64,000 nt of DNA from Paraburkholderia agricolaris (GTDB taxonomy: Bacteria; Pseudomonadota; Gammaproteobacteria; Burkholderiales; Burkholderiaceae): positions 1,550,001 to 1,614,000 of the forward strand of contig NZ_QPER01000001.1 in NCBI RefSeq assembly GCF_009455635.1, written 5' to 3'. The position numbers and the translations under genes are program-made. Position 1 is the stretch's first letter. The number at the start of each line of letters is the position of its first letter. The notes below the pieces were generated by a model, which had not been told where the DNA came from, did no database searches, and worked only from the letters and a program-made list of their open reading frames with translations. Shown one piece after another: positions 10,181 to 20,222 of this stretch.

Positions 10181-10903
10181 ATGCGAGTCGGATTGTTCGT
10201 CACCTGCCTGATTGACCTGATGCGTCCGGAGATCGGTTTTTCGGTCATCAAGCTGATCGAAGGCGCTGGTTTCGAGGTGATGGTGCCGCCTGCGCAAACC
10301 TGCTGTGGGCAGCCTGCGTACAACTCGGGTGAGCGGCGCATCGCACGCGATCTGGCCGAGAAAACCTTGCGCGAGTTCGAACAATTCGACTACATCGTGG
10401 TGCCGTCCGGTTCCTGCGGCGGCATGATCCGTGCACATTACGGCGACCTGTTTGCAGACGATCCTGAACTGATGAACCGCTTTGGCCGCTTGCGGGCCAA
10501 GGTGTTCGAGCTGACCGATTTCCTTGTCAATGTGGCCAGGGTGCAATTGCAGCCGGGTGAGTTCTCGGGCCAGGTGACTTATCACGATTCCTGTTCGGGA
10601 CTGCGCGAACTTGGCGTCAAGGCACAGCCGCGCGCGTTGCTGGCGCAGGTGGGCGTGGCGGTGACCGAAATGAAGGATTGCGAGCACTGTTGCGGCTTTG
10701 GTGGCACCTTCGCGATCAAGTACGGCGACATTTCGACCGCGATTGTCGACGAGAAATGCGCGAATATCGGTGCGAGCGGCGCCGGTACGGTGGTGCTCGG
10801 CGACCTCGGCTGCATGCTCAATATTGAAGGCCGCTTGCGGCGCACGGGCGACACCACCACCCGCGTGCTGCACATCGCCCAGGTGCTGGCGGGCGACGCT
10901 TAA
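10181..10903 (+). CDS. lutA: (Fe-S)-binding protein, LutA/LldE (YkgE) type
   Basis: Two CCG domains (DUF224, heterodisulfide-reductase type) identify the LutA/LldE family, which with LutB and LutC oxidises L-lactate to pyruvate. The 240-residue product has a first CCG motif at Cys41-Cys42 (TCCGQPAYNSG) and a second at Cys167-Cys170-Cys171 (CEHCCGFGGTF), plus SCGGM and HDSCSGLRELG between them. The start at 10181 has AAGGAGG just upstream. lutB follows after 107 bp in the same direction. No lutC is found. Close relatives such as GlcF-like subunits share CCG domains, so the substrate could also be glycolate or another hydroxy acid. Confidence 0.88.
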   Translation: MRVGLFVTCLIDLMRPEIGFSVIKLIEGAGFEVMVPPAQTCCGQPAYNSGERRIARDLAEKTLREFEQFDYIVVPSGSCGGMIRAHYGDLFADDPELMNRFGRLRAKVFELTDFLVNVARVQLQPGEFSGQVTYHDSCSGLRELGVKAQPRALLAQVGVAVTEMKDCEHCCGFGGTFAIKYGDISTAIVDEKCANIGASGAGTVVLGDLGCMLNIEGRLRRTGDTTTRVLHIAQVLAGDA

Positions 10904-11010
10904 GAAGCGTCGCGGCGCCCAAATACGCGCTTGATTCCAGACACGCCATTTCAGGCGCGTCATTCGCGCACTTCTGTCGCGCAATTCAGTCGAATTCGCT
11001 CAAGGCTGCC

Positions 11011-12426
11011 ATGCAAGTCCAATCGATGCATTTCAAGGCCCGAGCGGGCCAAAAACTCGCCGACCAGCGTTTGCAGCAGAACCTCACCAAGCTGTCGACC
11101 AAGTTCGTGTCGGCCCGCGCCGCGTCCATGACCGCGATCGATTTTTCCGCCACCCGTGCCGCGCTCAAGGAGCGCCGCAATCGCGCGCTGGAAAATCTCG
11201 ATGTCTGGCTCGAGACCTTCGAACGCGAAGCGGCCCGGCGCGGCGTAACGGTGCTGTTCGCCGAGACGACGCAGGAGGCCGCGCGCCTCGTCGGCGATAT
11301 TGCGCGCCGGCACGAGGTGAAGAAGGTGATCAAGACCAAGTCGATGGTCACCGAGGAAATGCGCCTGAACGAGGTGTTGGGGCAGATGGGAGTGCAGTCG
11401 ATCGAAACCGATCTGGGCGAATACATTCTGCAGATCAACGACAACGAGCCGCCCAGCCATATCATTGCGCCGGTCGTCCATAAAGATAAGGACGAGATCG
11501 CCGACCTTTTCGCGAAAACGCACGGCCGGCCTCGCCTGACCGAGATCACGGACATGACTCGCGAAGCGCGCGAGATGCTGCGCCCGCACTTCATGAGCGC
11601 GGACATGGGCGTGACCGGCGGCAACTTCGTGGTGGCTGAGACGGGCTCGGTCGCGCTGGTTACGAACGAGGGCAACGAAGGCATGTGCACGGTGATGCCG
11701 CGCGTGCATGTGGCCGTGACCGGCATCGAGAAAGTGTTGCCAACGCTGGAAGATCTGGCGACGGCGATGCGCCTCTTGCCGCGTTCGGCCACCGGCCAGG
11801 CAACCTCGAATTATTTTTCAGTGCTGACCGGGCCACGTGGCGCGGGCGATCAGGACGGTCCCGAGCATATGTATGTGGTGCTGGTCGACGGCGGCCGCAC
11901 GGGGCTGATCGGCGGCGATTTCCAGGACATGCTCCGCTGTATCCGTTGCGGCGCCTGCATGAACCACTGCCCGGTGTATCAGAAGGTGGGTGGTCATGCC
12001 TACGGCTGGGTTTATCCGGGGCCGATGGGCTCCGTGCTGACGCCAAGCTACGTCGGGATCGACAAGGCGCTGGATCTGCCTCAGGCGGCAACGTTGTGCG
12101 GTGAATGCAACAGCGTATGTCCGGTGGGCATTCCCTTGTCCGATTTGCTGCGCAAGCTGCGCGAGAAGCAGGTCGAGCGCCGGCTGCGACCGTGGCGCGA
12201 GCGGCTAGGGCTTGCCGTGTGGGGTTTCCTCGCGCTGCACCCGGATGCTTATGCGCTTTTCACCAAGCTGGCGGTTCGTGTGCTGGAACAAATGGGCGGC
12301 CGGAATCGTTCGATCACCAAACTGCCGTTGGGTGGTGCGGGTTGGACCAATACGCGCGACATGCCGGCGCCGGTCGGCCGTACGTTCAGAGAACTTTACG
12401 CCGCACAACGCAGCCATATTGGCTGA
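11011..12426 (+). CDS. lutB: LutB-type iron-sulfur oxidoreductase (LUD domain plus ferredoxin domain)
   Basis: The 471-residue product has an N-terminal LUD domain (about residues 60-300; TKSMVTEEM, GVTGGNFVVAETGSVAL). A ferredoxin-like domain follows with CxxCxxCxxxC at Cys310, 313, 316 and 320 and a second cluster at Cys363, 366 and 370 (CGECNSVCPVGIP), as in LutB/YkgF. It would pass electrons from the organic acid oxidised with LutA towards the respiratory chain. The ATG at 11011 has only a weak upstream AAGG; another ATG lies five codons in. The gene that normally follows (lutC) is absent here: next is a lipoprotein gene on the other strand. A GC-rich hairpin at 12427-12468 lies immediately after the stop. 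Confidence 0.9.
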   Translation: MQVQSMHFKARAGQKLADQRLQQNLTKLSTKFVSARAASMTAIDFSATRAALKERRNRALENLDVWLETFEREAARRGVTVLFAETTQEAARLVGDIARRHEVKKVIKTKSMVTEEMRLNEVLGQMGVQSIETDLGEYILQINDNEPPSHIIAPVVHKDKDEIADLFAKTHGRPRLTEITDMTREAREMLRPHFMSADMGVTGGNFVVAETGSVALVTNEGNEGMCTVMPRVHVAVTGIEKVLPTLEDLATAMRLLPRSATGQATSNYFSVLTGPRGAGDQDGPEHMYVVLVDGGRTGLIGGDFQDMLRCIRCGACMNHCPVYQKVGGHAYGWVYPGPMGSVLTPSYVGIDKALDLPQAATLCGECNSVCPVGIPLSDLLRKLREKQVERRLRPWRERLGLAVWGFLALHPDAYALFTKLAVRVLEQMGGRNRSITKLPLGGAGWTNTRDMPAPVGRTFRELYAAQRSHIG

Positions 12427-12468
12427 GCGGGCGAGGCGTGCGGCTGGATTGCGCCTGCGCCTGCCCGC
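12427..12468. terminator. GC-rich hairpin between convergent lutB and lipoprotein gene
   Basis: GCGGGC-G-AGGCG (12427-12438) pairs with CGCCT-GCCCGC (12458-12468), with one bulged base and a 19-base loop. There is no T-run, so termination is uncertain; its position between two convergent stops is the main support. Confidence 0.4.
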
Positions 12469-12480
12469 CATGTTGCCGGG

Positions 12481-13050
12481 TCAGTGGTCCGACATGCCGG
12501 GCTGGCGGCCGTAAGAACCTCTAGTCGAGGCATTGCCGCTGTTGCCGCGCCCGCCGCCATTACCTGCCTGCTGGGGCGGGGGCGACGGCGGACTGCCTGC
12601 GCCGGGGCGTGGCGCATTCGACCCGCTCGGTCCTCTCGGACCACCCACGGCGCCTTGAGGCGGCGGCCCCCCGCGTGGACCGGCGCCATTTGGCTGACCA
12701 TGCCAGCCGCCGTTATCTCCGCGATTTCCGTTGTTTCCATAGTTGCCGTTATTCGGCCGGCCCCGATCCGGATAACCCGGGTAGCCCCGATATCCCGGTC
12801 CCGGCCCCGGTCCGTAATAGCGGCCCGGTCCGTCGTAGTAACCCGGCCCTGAGTAATTGCCGTAGCCCATGTAGACACTGGTTTGCGGCACAACCGGCAC
12901 GCCTGTGGCGTAGCCGTCGTAACTGCCATAGTCGTTGTAGCCGCCGCCATAGCCGTTGCCGTTCATGGCTGTGCCGTCAGGATAGACGGCACAGCCGCCT
13001 AGCAATGCGGCAGCAACGGCCAGACCTGCAAGTGGAGCAATACGTTTCAT
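12481..13050 (-). CDS. Putative lipoprotein, Gly/Tyr/Pro/Asn-rich
   Basis: No family is recognised. Taking the ATG at 13050 gives 189 residues beginning MKRIAPLAGL with a lipoprotein signal ending in LLGGC (Cys20), so the mature protein should be lipid-anchored. The body is low-complexity: a Gly/Tyr/Asn region (about 28-60), a Gly/Pro/Tyr stretch (about 70-110) and a Gly/Asn/Pro/Arg tail. No catalytic motif is visible. An upstream in-frame ATG at 13089 would put 13 polar residues before the signal and is less likely. It is alone, convergent with lutB. Such proteins are common as surface or envelope-stress lipoproteins in Burkholderiales, but no role can be assigned. Confidence 0.7.
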   Translation of the reverse strand: MKRIAPLAGLAVAAALLGGCAVYPDGTAMNGNGYGGGYNDYGSYDGYATGVPVVPQTSVYMGYGNYSGPGYYDGPGRYYGPGPGPGYRGYPGYPDRGRPNNGNYGNNGNRGDNGGWHGQPNGAGPRGGPPPQGAVGGPRGPSGSNAPRPGAGSPPSPPPQQAGNGGGRGNSGNASTRGSYGRQPGMSDH

Positions 13051-13317
13051 TTTGGGGACCAGTGCGAAGTTTTCATTTCTGTAAGACATCTATTATCGCC
13101 AACCGTCGCACCAGCTTTGTATGCGTTTGTAAGGACTTTTCTTTTACGCCACGACGTACGTCAACGTTGTGCACGGCAAACCGGTCAACGGACTGTTCCA
13201 TCCAGAGCAACGCTGTATCTCGTCCCTGTGGGTTTTTCCCGATTGTGAATTCCTATAGCATTTCGACTGGGCATAGTGCGTCACGAGCGTACGAGCCCCA
13301 ATCGGAGAAACAACATC

Positions 13318-13557
13318 ATGAAAAAGATAATATCGGTGTACTGGCCCCTCGCCATCGTTGTGCCGCTTGCTGCGGCAGCCTATCTGCACATTTGCGGCAA
13401 TGAAGCTATGCGTTCGTCGCAAGCGCCGCTCGCGGCCGATCAACTGACCGCGGAACTGGCTCGTGCCGTCTCGTACGGCATGGTCGATAGCAGGGCGACG
13501 TTGCCGGCCAAACCCATGCGCGCCGTCACGGCAATGCCGCTAGCTGAAGCGTCTTAA
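13318..13557 (+). CDS. Small secreted or membrane-anchored hypothetical protein
   Basis: A 79-residue product starting MKKIISVYWPLAIVVPLAAAAYLH at an ATG preceded by GGAG about 12 bases upstream. The first 23 residues look like a signal peptide or single membrane anchor; the rest is short, Ala-rich and without motifs (ADQLTAELARAVSYGMVDSR). No family is recognised. It lies 113 bp before the tyrosine phosphatase gene in the same direction, but a -10-like TATAAT at 13608-13613 in the gap suggests separate transcription. The N-terminal composition and start context support it as real; conservation would have to be checked. Confidence 0.5.
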   Translation: MKKIISVYWPLAIVVPLAAAAYLHICGNEAMRSSQAPLAADQLTAELARAVSYGMVDSRATLPAKPMRAVTAMPLAEAS

Positions 13558-13669
13558 GTCTTAAGTAACCAGGCGGCCGCCTTCCGGCGCGATTTGGCGC
13601 GGCTTTGTATAATCGCGCCACCGTTTCTTAACCGTCGATCCGCGGGCGTTCAGCGTCCGAAAGCCTCTG

Positions 13670-14167
13670 ATGAAAACCGTGTCCATCTGCTTTGTCTGCC
13701 TGGGGAACATTTGCCGTTCGCCAACCGCGGAAGGCGTGATGCGCCGTCTGGTCGGGGAGGCGAAGCTTGCGGAGCGGATTCTGATCGATTCCGCCGGCAC
13801 GGGTGACTGGCACATCGGCCAGCCGCCGGACGAGCGCGCGCAAGTTGCCGCCGGCCGGCGCGGTTATCAGCTTGCTGCGTTGCGCGGGCGTCAGATTGCG
13901 GCAGCCGACTTCGAGCGCTTCGACCTGCTGATCGCGATGGATGACAAAAACGTCGCCGCACTGCGCCAGGTTTGTCCGGCGCAGCAGCGCGACAAAATCC
14001 GCCTGCTGATGGAGTTCGTGCCTGAAGCGGACGGCCGCTGGTCCGGCGCGCGAGAAGTGGCCGACCCCTATTTCGGCGGCGCCGAGGGCTTCGAGCAGGT
14101 GCTGGATCAATGCGAAGTGGCCTGCCGTGGGTTGATCGCGGCGTTGCGCCCCCAACTGATTGCATGA
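13670..14167 (+). CDS. Low-molecular-weight protein-tyrosine phosphatase
   Basis: The 165-residue product carries the P-loop CLGNICRS (Cys10 nucleophile, Arg16) at the N-terminus and the general-acid motif DPYFGG (Asp132), both required for activity. Length matches the family (about 150-165). It should dephosphorylate phosphotyrosine in cytosolic proteins. There are no capsule or BY-kinase genes nearby, unlike the Wzb-type members, so it is closer to the stand-alone group that often sits next to iscR in betaproteobacteria. The gap to iscR is 140 bp and holds the IscR-regulated promoter, so the two are probably separate units. Confidence 0.92.
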   Translation: MKTVSICFVCLGNICRSPTAEGVMRRLVGEAKLAERILIDSAGTGDWHIGQPPDERAQVAAGRRGYQLAALRGRQIAAADFERFDLLIAMDDKNVAALRQVCPAQQRDKIRLLMEFVPEADGRWSGAREVADPYFGGAEGFEQVLDQCEVACRGLIAALRPQLIA

Positions 14168-14238
14168 GTCTGGCTGTGGCCGGCTAGCGTCGGCTGCGCA
14201 ATCCAGTAATTAAGCAAATGACCCAAATCACGGTAGGG

Positions 14239-14290
14239 ATACTTGACTAATTCACTCATGTATTTATACTTGACCAAACTTGTCGAGAAT
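14239..14290 (+). promoter_or_regulatory. iscR promoter with two type-1 IscR binding sites
   Basis: Two sites match the 25-base type-1 IscR consensus (ATAsyyGACTrwwwyAGTCrrsTAT): site 1 at 14239-14263, with two or three mismatches, and site 2 at 14266-14290, with more but keeping ATACTTGAC and GTCGAG. They are in tandem, 27 bases apart. Site 1 contains the -35 TTGACT (14243-14248), and -10 TATACT (14265-14270) lies 16 bases further, between the sites. This is the arrangement by which holo-IscR represses its own operon in E. coli. Confidence 0.8.
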
Positions 14291-14307
14291 TGCGGTTCCC
14301 ACACCAT

Positions 14308-14838
14308 ATGAGACTCACCACGAAAGGCCGTTTCGCCGTCACGGCGATGATTGACCTGGCACTGCGCCAGGAGCAGGGCCCGGTGACGCTTGCGGGTATC
14401 AGCCAGCGCCAACACATCTCCCTGTCTTATCTCGAGCAGCTGTTTGGCAAGCTGCGTCGTCACGAAATCGTCGAATCCGTGCGCGGACCCGGCGGCGGCT
14501 ACAATCTGGCCCGCCGCGCCGAAGACGTGACCGTCGCCGACATCATCATCGCTGTCGACGAGCCGCTCGACGCCACCCAGTGCGGCGGCAAGGGCTCGTG
14601 CGAGGGTACCAAGCAGCACGACGGCCATTGCATGACGCACGAATTGTGGTCGACGCTGAACCAGAAAATGGTCGAGTACCTGGATTCGGTTTCCCTGAAA
14701 GATCTGGTCGATCAGCAGCGCTCGCGCGAAGGTGCGCCGGCGGTGTTGCGCGATCGCCGCAATGAGGCGCCGGCGGTCGAACCTGCCCGCGTCGTGCCGA
14801 AAGGGCCTAATTCAGTTTTCAACATGGCCAGTTCCTAG
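14308..14838 (+). CDS. iscR: Fe-S cluster-responsive transcriptional regulator IscR
   Basis: An Rrf2-family regulator that with a [2Fe-2S] cluster represses the isc operon and without it controls other targets. The 176-residue product starts MRLTTKGRFAVTAMIDLAL, the canonical N-terminus, at the ATG at 14308. The helix-turn-helix is at about residues 25-55, the wing at RGPGGGYNLAR, and the cluster ligands are Cys92, Cys98 and Cys108 followed by MTHELW. In E. coli the third Cys is 104, so there are four extra residues (between Cys98 and Cys108) here; all ligands are kept. It is the first gene of iscRSUA-hscBA-fdx-iscX, 74 bp before iscS. Confidence 0.96.
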   Translation: MRLTTKGRFAVTAMIDLALRQEQGPVTLAGISQRQHISLSYLEQLFGKLRRHEIVESVRGPGGGYNLARRAEDVTVADIIIAVDEPLDATQCGGKGSCEGTKQHDGHCMTHELWSTLNQKMVEYLDSVSLKDLVDQQRSREGAPAVLRDRRNEAPAVEPARVVPKGPNSVFNMASS

Positions 14839-14912
14839 GCGCGGCAGTCTGAACACACCGCAGCCTGATCAGGAACCCAGAAGCCAGAGCAATGACGTCC
14901 CCGGAGCAATTG

Positions 14913-16136
14913 ATGAATAACGACACTCTCCACCTGCCCATTTATATGGACTACAGCGCGACGACGCCGATCGATCCGCGTGTGGTGGACAAGATGATTC
15001 CGTACCTGCGTGAGCAGTTCGGCAACCCCGCGTCGCGCAGCCACTCGTATGGCTGGGACGCGGAACGTGCGGTCGAGGAAGCGCGCGAGAACGTCGCCGC
15101 GCTGGTGAATGCCGACCCGCGCGAAATTATCTGGACCTCGGGCGCAACGGAGTCGGACAACCTCGCGATCAAGGGTGCGGCGCACTTCTACAAGAGCAAG
15201 GGCAAGCACATCATCACGGTGAAGACCGAGCACAAGGCTGTGCTCGACACCTGCCGCGAACTCGAGCGCGAAGGCTTCGAAGTCACCTATCTGGATGTAA
15301 AGGACGACGGCCTGATCGACCTCGAGAAGTTCAAGGCCGCGCTGCGTCCGGATACGATTCTGGTCTCGGTCATGTCGGTGAATAACGAGATCGGTGTGGT
15401 GCAGGACATCGAGGCGATCGGCGAGATCACCCGTGCAAAGGGCATCATTTTCCACGTCGACGCGGCGCAAGCCACGGGCAAGATCGAGATCGATCTGCAA
15501 AAGCTGAAGGTCGATCTGATGTCGTTCTCGGCGCACAAGACGTACGGTCCGAAGGGCATCGGCGCGCTGTACGTGCGTCGCAAGCCGCGTATCCGCATCG
15601 AAGCGCAAATGCACGGCGGCGGTCATGAGCGCGGCATGCGTTCGGGCACGCTGGCTACGCACCAGATCGTCGGTATGGGCGAAGCGTTCCGTATCGCACG
15701 TGAAGAAATGGCGACGGAAAACGAACGTATCCGCATGCTGCGCGACCGTCTGCTGCGCGGCCTGTCGGAAATGGAAGAAACGTATGTGAACGGCGACATG
15801 GAAAAGCGCGTCCCGCACAACCTGAACATCAGCTTCAATTTCGTCGAAGGCGAATCGCTGATCATGGCGGTGAAGGACGTGGCGGTGTCGTCGGGTTCGG
15901 CTTGCACGTCGGCTTCACTGGAACCGTCGTACGTGCTGCGCGCACTCGGCCGCAACGACGAGCTGGCGCATAGCTCGATCCGTTTCACGGTGGGCCGCTT
16001 CACGACCGAGCAGGACGTCGATTACGTGATCAACCTGCTGAAGACCAAGATTTCGAAGCTGCGCGATTTGTCGCCGCTGTGGGAAATGCACAAGGACGGG
16101 ATCGATATTTCGACGATCCAATGGGCAGCGCACTGA
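14913..16136 (+). CDS. iscS: Cysteine desulfurase IscS
   Basis: A PLP enzyme that takes sulfur from cysteine for Fe-S assembly and tRNA thiolation. The ATG at 14913 (GGAG at 14902-14905) gives 407 residues; an ATG 21 bases upstream is less well placed. The PLP lysine is Lys209 ([10 protein letters not shown]), the PLP-stacking His is 107 (TEHKAV), and the catalytic Cys is 331 in [17 protein letters not shown]; these align three residues later than in E. coli IscS (206, 104, 328). The C-terminus [12 protein letters not shown] matches the IscU/TusA-interacting tail. It lies between iscR and iscU in the operon. Confidence 0.97.
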   Translation: MNNDTLHLPIYMDYSATTPIDPRVVDKMIPYLREQFGNPASRSHSYGWDAERAVEEARENVAALVNADPREIIWTSGATESDNLAIKGAAHFYKSKGKHIITVKTEHKAVLDTCRELEREGFEVTYLDVKDDGLIDLEKFKAALRPDTILVSVMSVNNEIGVVQDIEAIGEITRAKGIIFHVDAAQATGKIEIDLQKLKVDLMSFSAHKTYGPKGIGALYVRRKPRIRIEAQMHGGGHERGMRSGTLATHQIVGMGEAFRIAREEMATENERIRMLRDRLLRGLSEMEETYVNGDMEKRVPHNLNISFNFVEGESLIMAVKDVAVSSGSACTSASLEPSYVLRALGRNDELAHSSIRFTVGRFTTEQDVDYVINLLKTKISKLRDLSPLWEMHKDGIDISTIQWAAH

Positions 16137-16208
16137 CGCGCCAGTTCGGACAACGTCGAATTTATCGAATTGCAATTTGCAGGTTGAAACGGATCAAGGA
16201 GTGTAATC

Positions 16209-16622
16209 ATGGCTTATAGCGACAAGGTTCTGGACCACTACGAAAACCCGCGCAACGTCGGTTCCTTCGCGAAGGACGACGATGCAGTCGGTACCGGCAT
16301 GGTCGGCGCGCCGGCATGCGGCGACGTGATGAAGCTGCAGATTCGCGTGGGCGCGGACGGCATCATCGAAGATGCGAAGTTCAAGACGTACGGCTGCGGT
16401 TCGGCAATCGCATCGAGCTCGCTCGTCACCGAATGGGTGAAGGGCAAGACGCTCGATCAGGCAATGTCGATCAAGAACACGCAGATCGCCGAAGAACTGG
16501 CGCTGCCGCCGGTAAAGATCCACTGCTCGATTCTCGCGGAAGACGCGATCAAGGCAGCGGTCGCCGATTACAAGCAGCGTCACGGTGAAGCGGTCGTCGA
16601 AGGTGACAAGCAACACGCATAA
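16209..16622 (+). CDS. iscU: Fe-S cluster assembly scaffold IscU
   Basis: The 137-residue scaffold on which IscS builds [2Fe-2S] clusters. The three cluster cysteines are Cys37, Cys63 and Cys106, with Asp39 and His105, at exactly the E. coli numbering. The LPPVKIHCS segment (about residues 99-107) is the HscA recognition motif. CAAGGAG lies just upstream of the ATG. It is 72 bp after iscS. Confidence 0.97.
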   Translation: MAYSDKVLDHYENPRNVGSFAKDDDAVGTGMVGAPACGDVMKLQIRVGADGIIEDAKFKTYGCGSAIASSSLVTEWVKGKTLDQAMSIKNTQIAEELALPPVKIHCSILAEDAIKAAVADYKQRHGEAVVEGDKQHA

Positions 16623-16759
16623 GCGTGTTCGAGTGAGTCGAAGCGGGCGGTGCGGGTAGAAATGCACGGCCCGGCATGAGCGATATTTGATGCAGGCAGG
16701 GTAGCGGCGTGTCAGCCGGCATATGAATGCCGAAGGCACGCGGCGCAATGAGAAACGCT

Positions 16760-17083
16760 ATGGCAATTACGTTGACCGAAAAGGCAGCACAGCACGTCCA
16801 GAAGTATCTGACTCGCCGCGGCAAGGGTGTCGGGCTGCGCGTAGGCGTGCGCACGACCGGTTGCTCGGGTTTGGCGTACAAGCTCGAGTACGTGGATGAA
16901 CTCGCGCCCGAAGACGAAGTATTCGACTGCAACGGCGTGAAGATCATTGTCGACCCGAAGAGCCTCGCCTATATCGACGGCACCGAACTCGACTTCGCAC
17001 GCGAAGGGTTGAACGAAGGCTTCAAGTTCAACAACCCGAACGTGAAGGATGAGTGCGGCTGCGGCGAATCGTTCCGCGTGTAA
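16760..17083 (+). CDS. iscA: Iron-sulfur cluster assembly protein IscA
   Basis: A-type carrier that delivers clusters to apoproteins. Starting at the ATG at 16760 gives 107 residues ([10 protein letters not shown]), the standard length; in-frame ATGs at 16727 and 16748 would only add non-homologous residues. The conserved cysteines are Cys35, Cys99 and Cys101 (ECGCGESF). The gap from iscU is 137 bp, unusually long for this operon. A terminator-like hairpin lies 27 bp downstream. Confidence 0.96.
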   Translation: MAITLTEKAAQHVQKYLTRRGKGVGLRVGVRTTGCSGLAYKLEYVDELAPEDEVFDCNGVKIIVDPKSLAYIDGTELDFAREGLNEGFKFNNPNVKDECGCGESFRV

Positions 17084-17110
17084 AGCGGCTCATTCCGCGT
17101 GCAGCGGATC

Positions 17111-17134
17111 AAAGGCGGCGCGTGCCGCCTTTTT
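17111..17134 (+). terminator. Intrinsic-terminator-like hairpin inside the isc operon
   Basis: AAAGGCGGC (17111-17119) pairs with GCCGCCTTT (17124-17132) around a 4-base loop and is followed by a short T-run (17130-17134). It lies between iscA and hscB. It could reduce readthrough into the chaperone genes or define an mRNA 3' end. Confidence 0.7.
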
Positions 17135-17197
17135 AGTTTCATCCGCGTGTTTAGCCTGCACTCCGGTGCGCTTTCCTGAACGGACTCCTTTTATCTG

Positions 17198-17725
17198 ATG
17201 GCATCGCTGAACGACAGCCACTTCGACCTGTTCGATCTGCCGGCGCAATTCGCGCTCGACGCAGCGGCACTCGATCACGCCTACCGCACGGTACAGGCAC
17301 AGGTGCATCCGGACCGCTTCGCGGCAGCCGGCGACGCGCAGAAGCGCATCGCGATGCAATGGGCGACGCGCACCAACGAGGCCTATCAGACGCTGCGCGA
17401 TCCGTTGAAGCGCGCGACCTATCTGCTGCACCTGCGCGGCATCGACGTCGGCGCGGAGAACAACACGGCGATGGAGCCGGCGTTCCTGATGCAGCAGATG
17501 GAGTGGCGCGAAGGTATCGAAGACGCGGCCGGGGCGAAAAACGTCGACGCGCTCGATGCCTTGCTGACCGAACTGCGCGACGAAGAGCGCATGCGCTTCG
17601 ACAAGCTCGGCGCGCTGCTCGACAGCGGTGCGAATCAGGCGGCGGGCGAGGCAGTGCGGCAGTTGATGTTCATCGAGCGGGTGGCGTCGGAAATCGGTAC
17701 GCAGATCGAGCGGCTCGAAAACTAG
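17198..17725 (+). CDS. hscB: Fe-S co-chaperone HscB (J-domain protein)
   Basis: The DnaJ-like partner of HscA that presents IscU to it. The 175-residue product has an N-terminal J domain with the HPD motif at His37-Asp39 (QVHPDRF), then the three-helix C-terminal domain ([19 protein letters not shown]) that binds IscU. Length matches the family (about 170-175). It lies 114 bp after iscA, beyond a hairpin, and 127 bp before hscA. Confidence 0.95.
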   Translation: MASLNDSHFDLFDLPAQFALDAAALDHAYRTVQAQVHPDRFAAAGDAQKRIAMQWATRTNEAYQTLRDPLKRATYLLHLRGIDVGAENNTAMEPAFLMQQMEWREGIEDAAGAKNVDALDALLTELRDEERMRFDKLGALLDSGANQAAGEAVRQLMFIERVASEIGTQIERLEN

Positions 17726-17767
17726 CGGTCCAGCGTCGCGCATGAATACGCAGCCAGAGCAGACGTA

Positions 17768-17811
17768 GCAAACGCATTTAGCAACGCTTCAAGCAACGCA
17801 TCCAGCAACGC
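17768..17811 (+). repeat. 12-bp tandem repeats in the hscB-hscA gap
   Basis: AGCAACGC occurs at 17780-17787, 17792-17799 and 17804-17811, spaced exactly 12 bases apart, with a degenerate first copy (GCAAACGC) at about 17768. The intervening four bases vary. The array is noncoding. Confidence 0.7.
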
Positions 17812-17852
17812 GAAAATTCAGGACGGGGCCAAGCAGCTCCGAGAAGATCCAG

Positions 17853-19724
<1,872 letters not shown>

Positions 19725-19865
19725 GCGCCTTGCGGCGTGTGTCGCGTGATGCGCGGCCGCCCGCAATGAACCGCGCTGCATGGACTTAAAAAGTCCGTGC
19801 AGCGTCAGTAAAATGGTACGGAGCCTGTTTGCGGCCGCCGTGCCGCAGACCCAAACGGAAAATGT

Positions 19866-20207
19866 ATGCCTCAAATCGTTGTGCTGCCCCACGTCGAACT
19901 GTGCCCGGAAGGCGCGGTGATCGATGCCGTGCCCGGCAAGAGCATCTGCGACAATCTGCTCGATAACGGCATCGAAATCGAGCACGCCTGCGAGAAGTCC
20001 TGCGCGTGCACGACCTGCCACGTGATCGTGCGTGAGGGTTTCGCCGCCTTGACGCCATCCGAGGAAGACGAGGACGATCTGCTGGACAAGGCGTGGGGGC
20101 TCGAACCGGCGTCACGCCTGTCATGCCAGGCCATGGTGCCGGCTGAGCAGGATCTGGTCGTCGAAATTCCGCGTTACTCGATCAATCACGCGAAGGAAAA
20201 TCACTAA
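19866..20207 (+). CDS. fdx: ISC-system [2Fe-2S] ferredoxin
   Basis: An adrenodoxin-type ferredoxin that supplies electrons for cluster assembly. The 113-residue product has the ligand pattern CEKSCACTTC (C-x5-C-x2-C) and the distal ligand Cys in RLSCQAMV. Length matches E. coli Fdx (111). It is 141 bp after hscA and 15 bp before iscX. Confidence 0.96.
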   Translation: MPQIVVLPHVELCPEGAVIDAVPGKSICDNLLDNGIEIEHACEKSCACTTCHVIVREGFAALTPSEEDEDDLLDKAWGLEPASRLSCQAMVPAEQDLVVEIPRYSINHAKENH

Positions 20208-20222
20208 CTGGAGGATGCAGCC

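Noticed and set aside
17768..17811. Possible CRISPR or VNTR-coding repeat
   Set aside because: Units are 8 conserved bases with 4 variable ones, much too short for CRISPR, and lie outside any coding frame.
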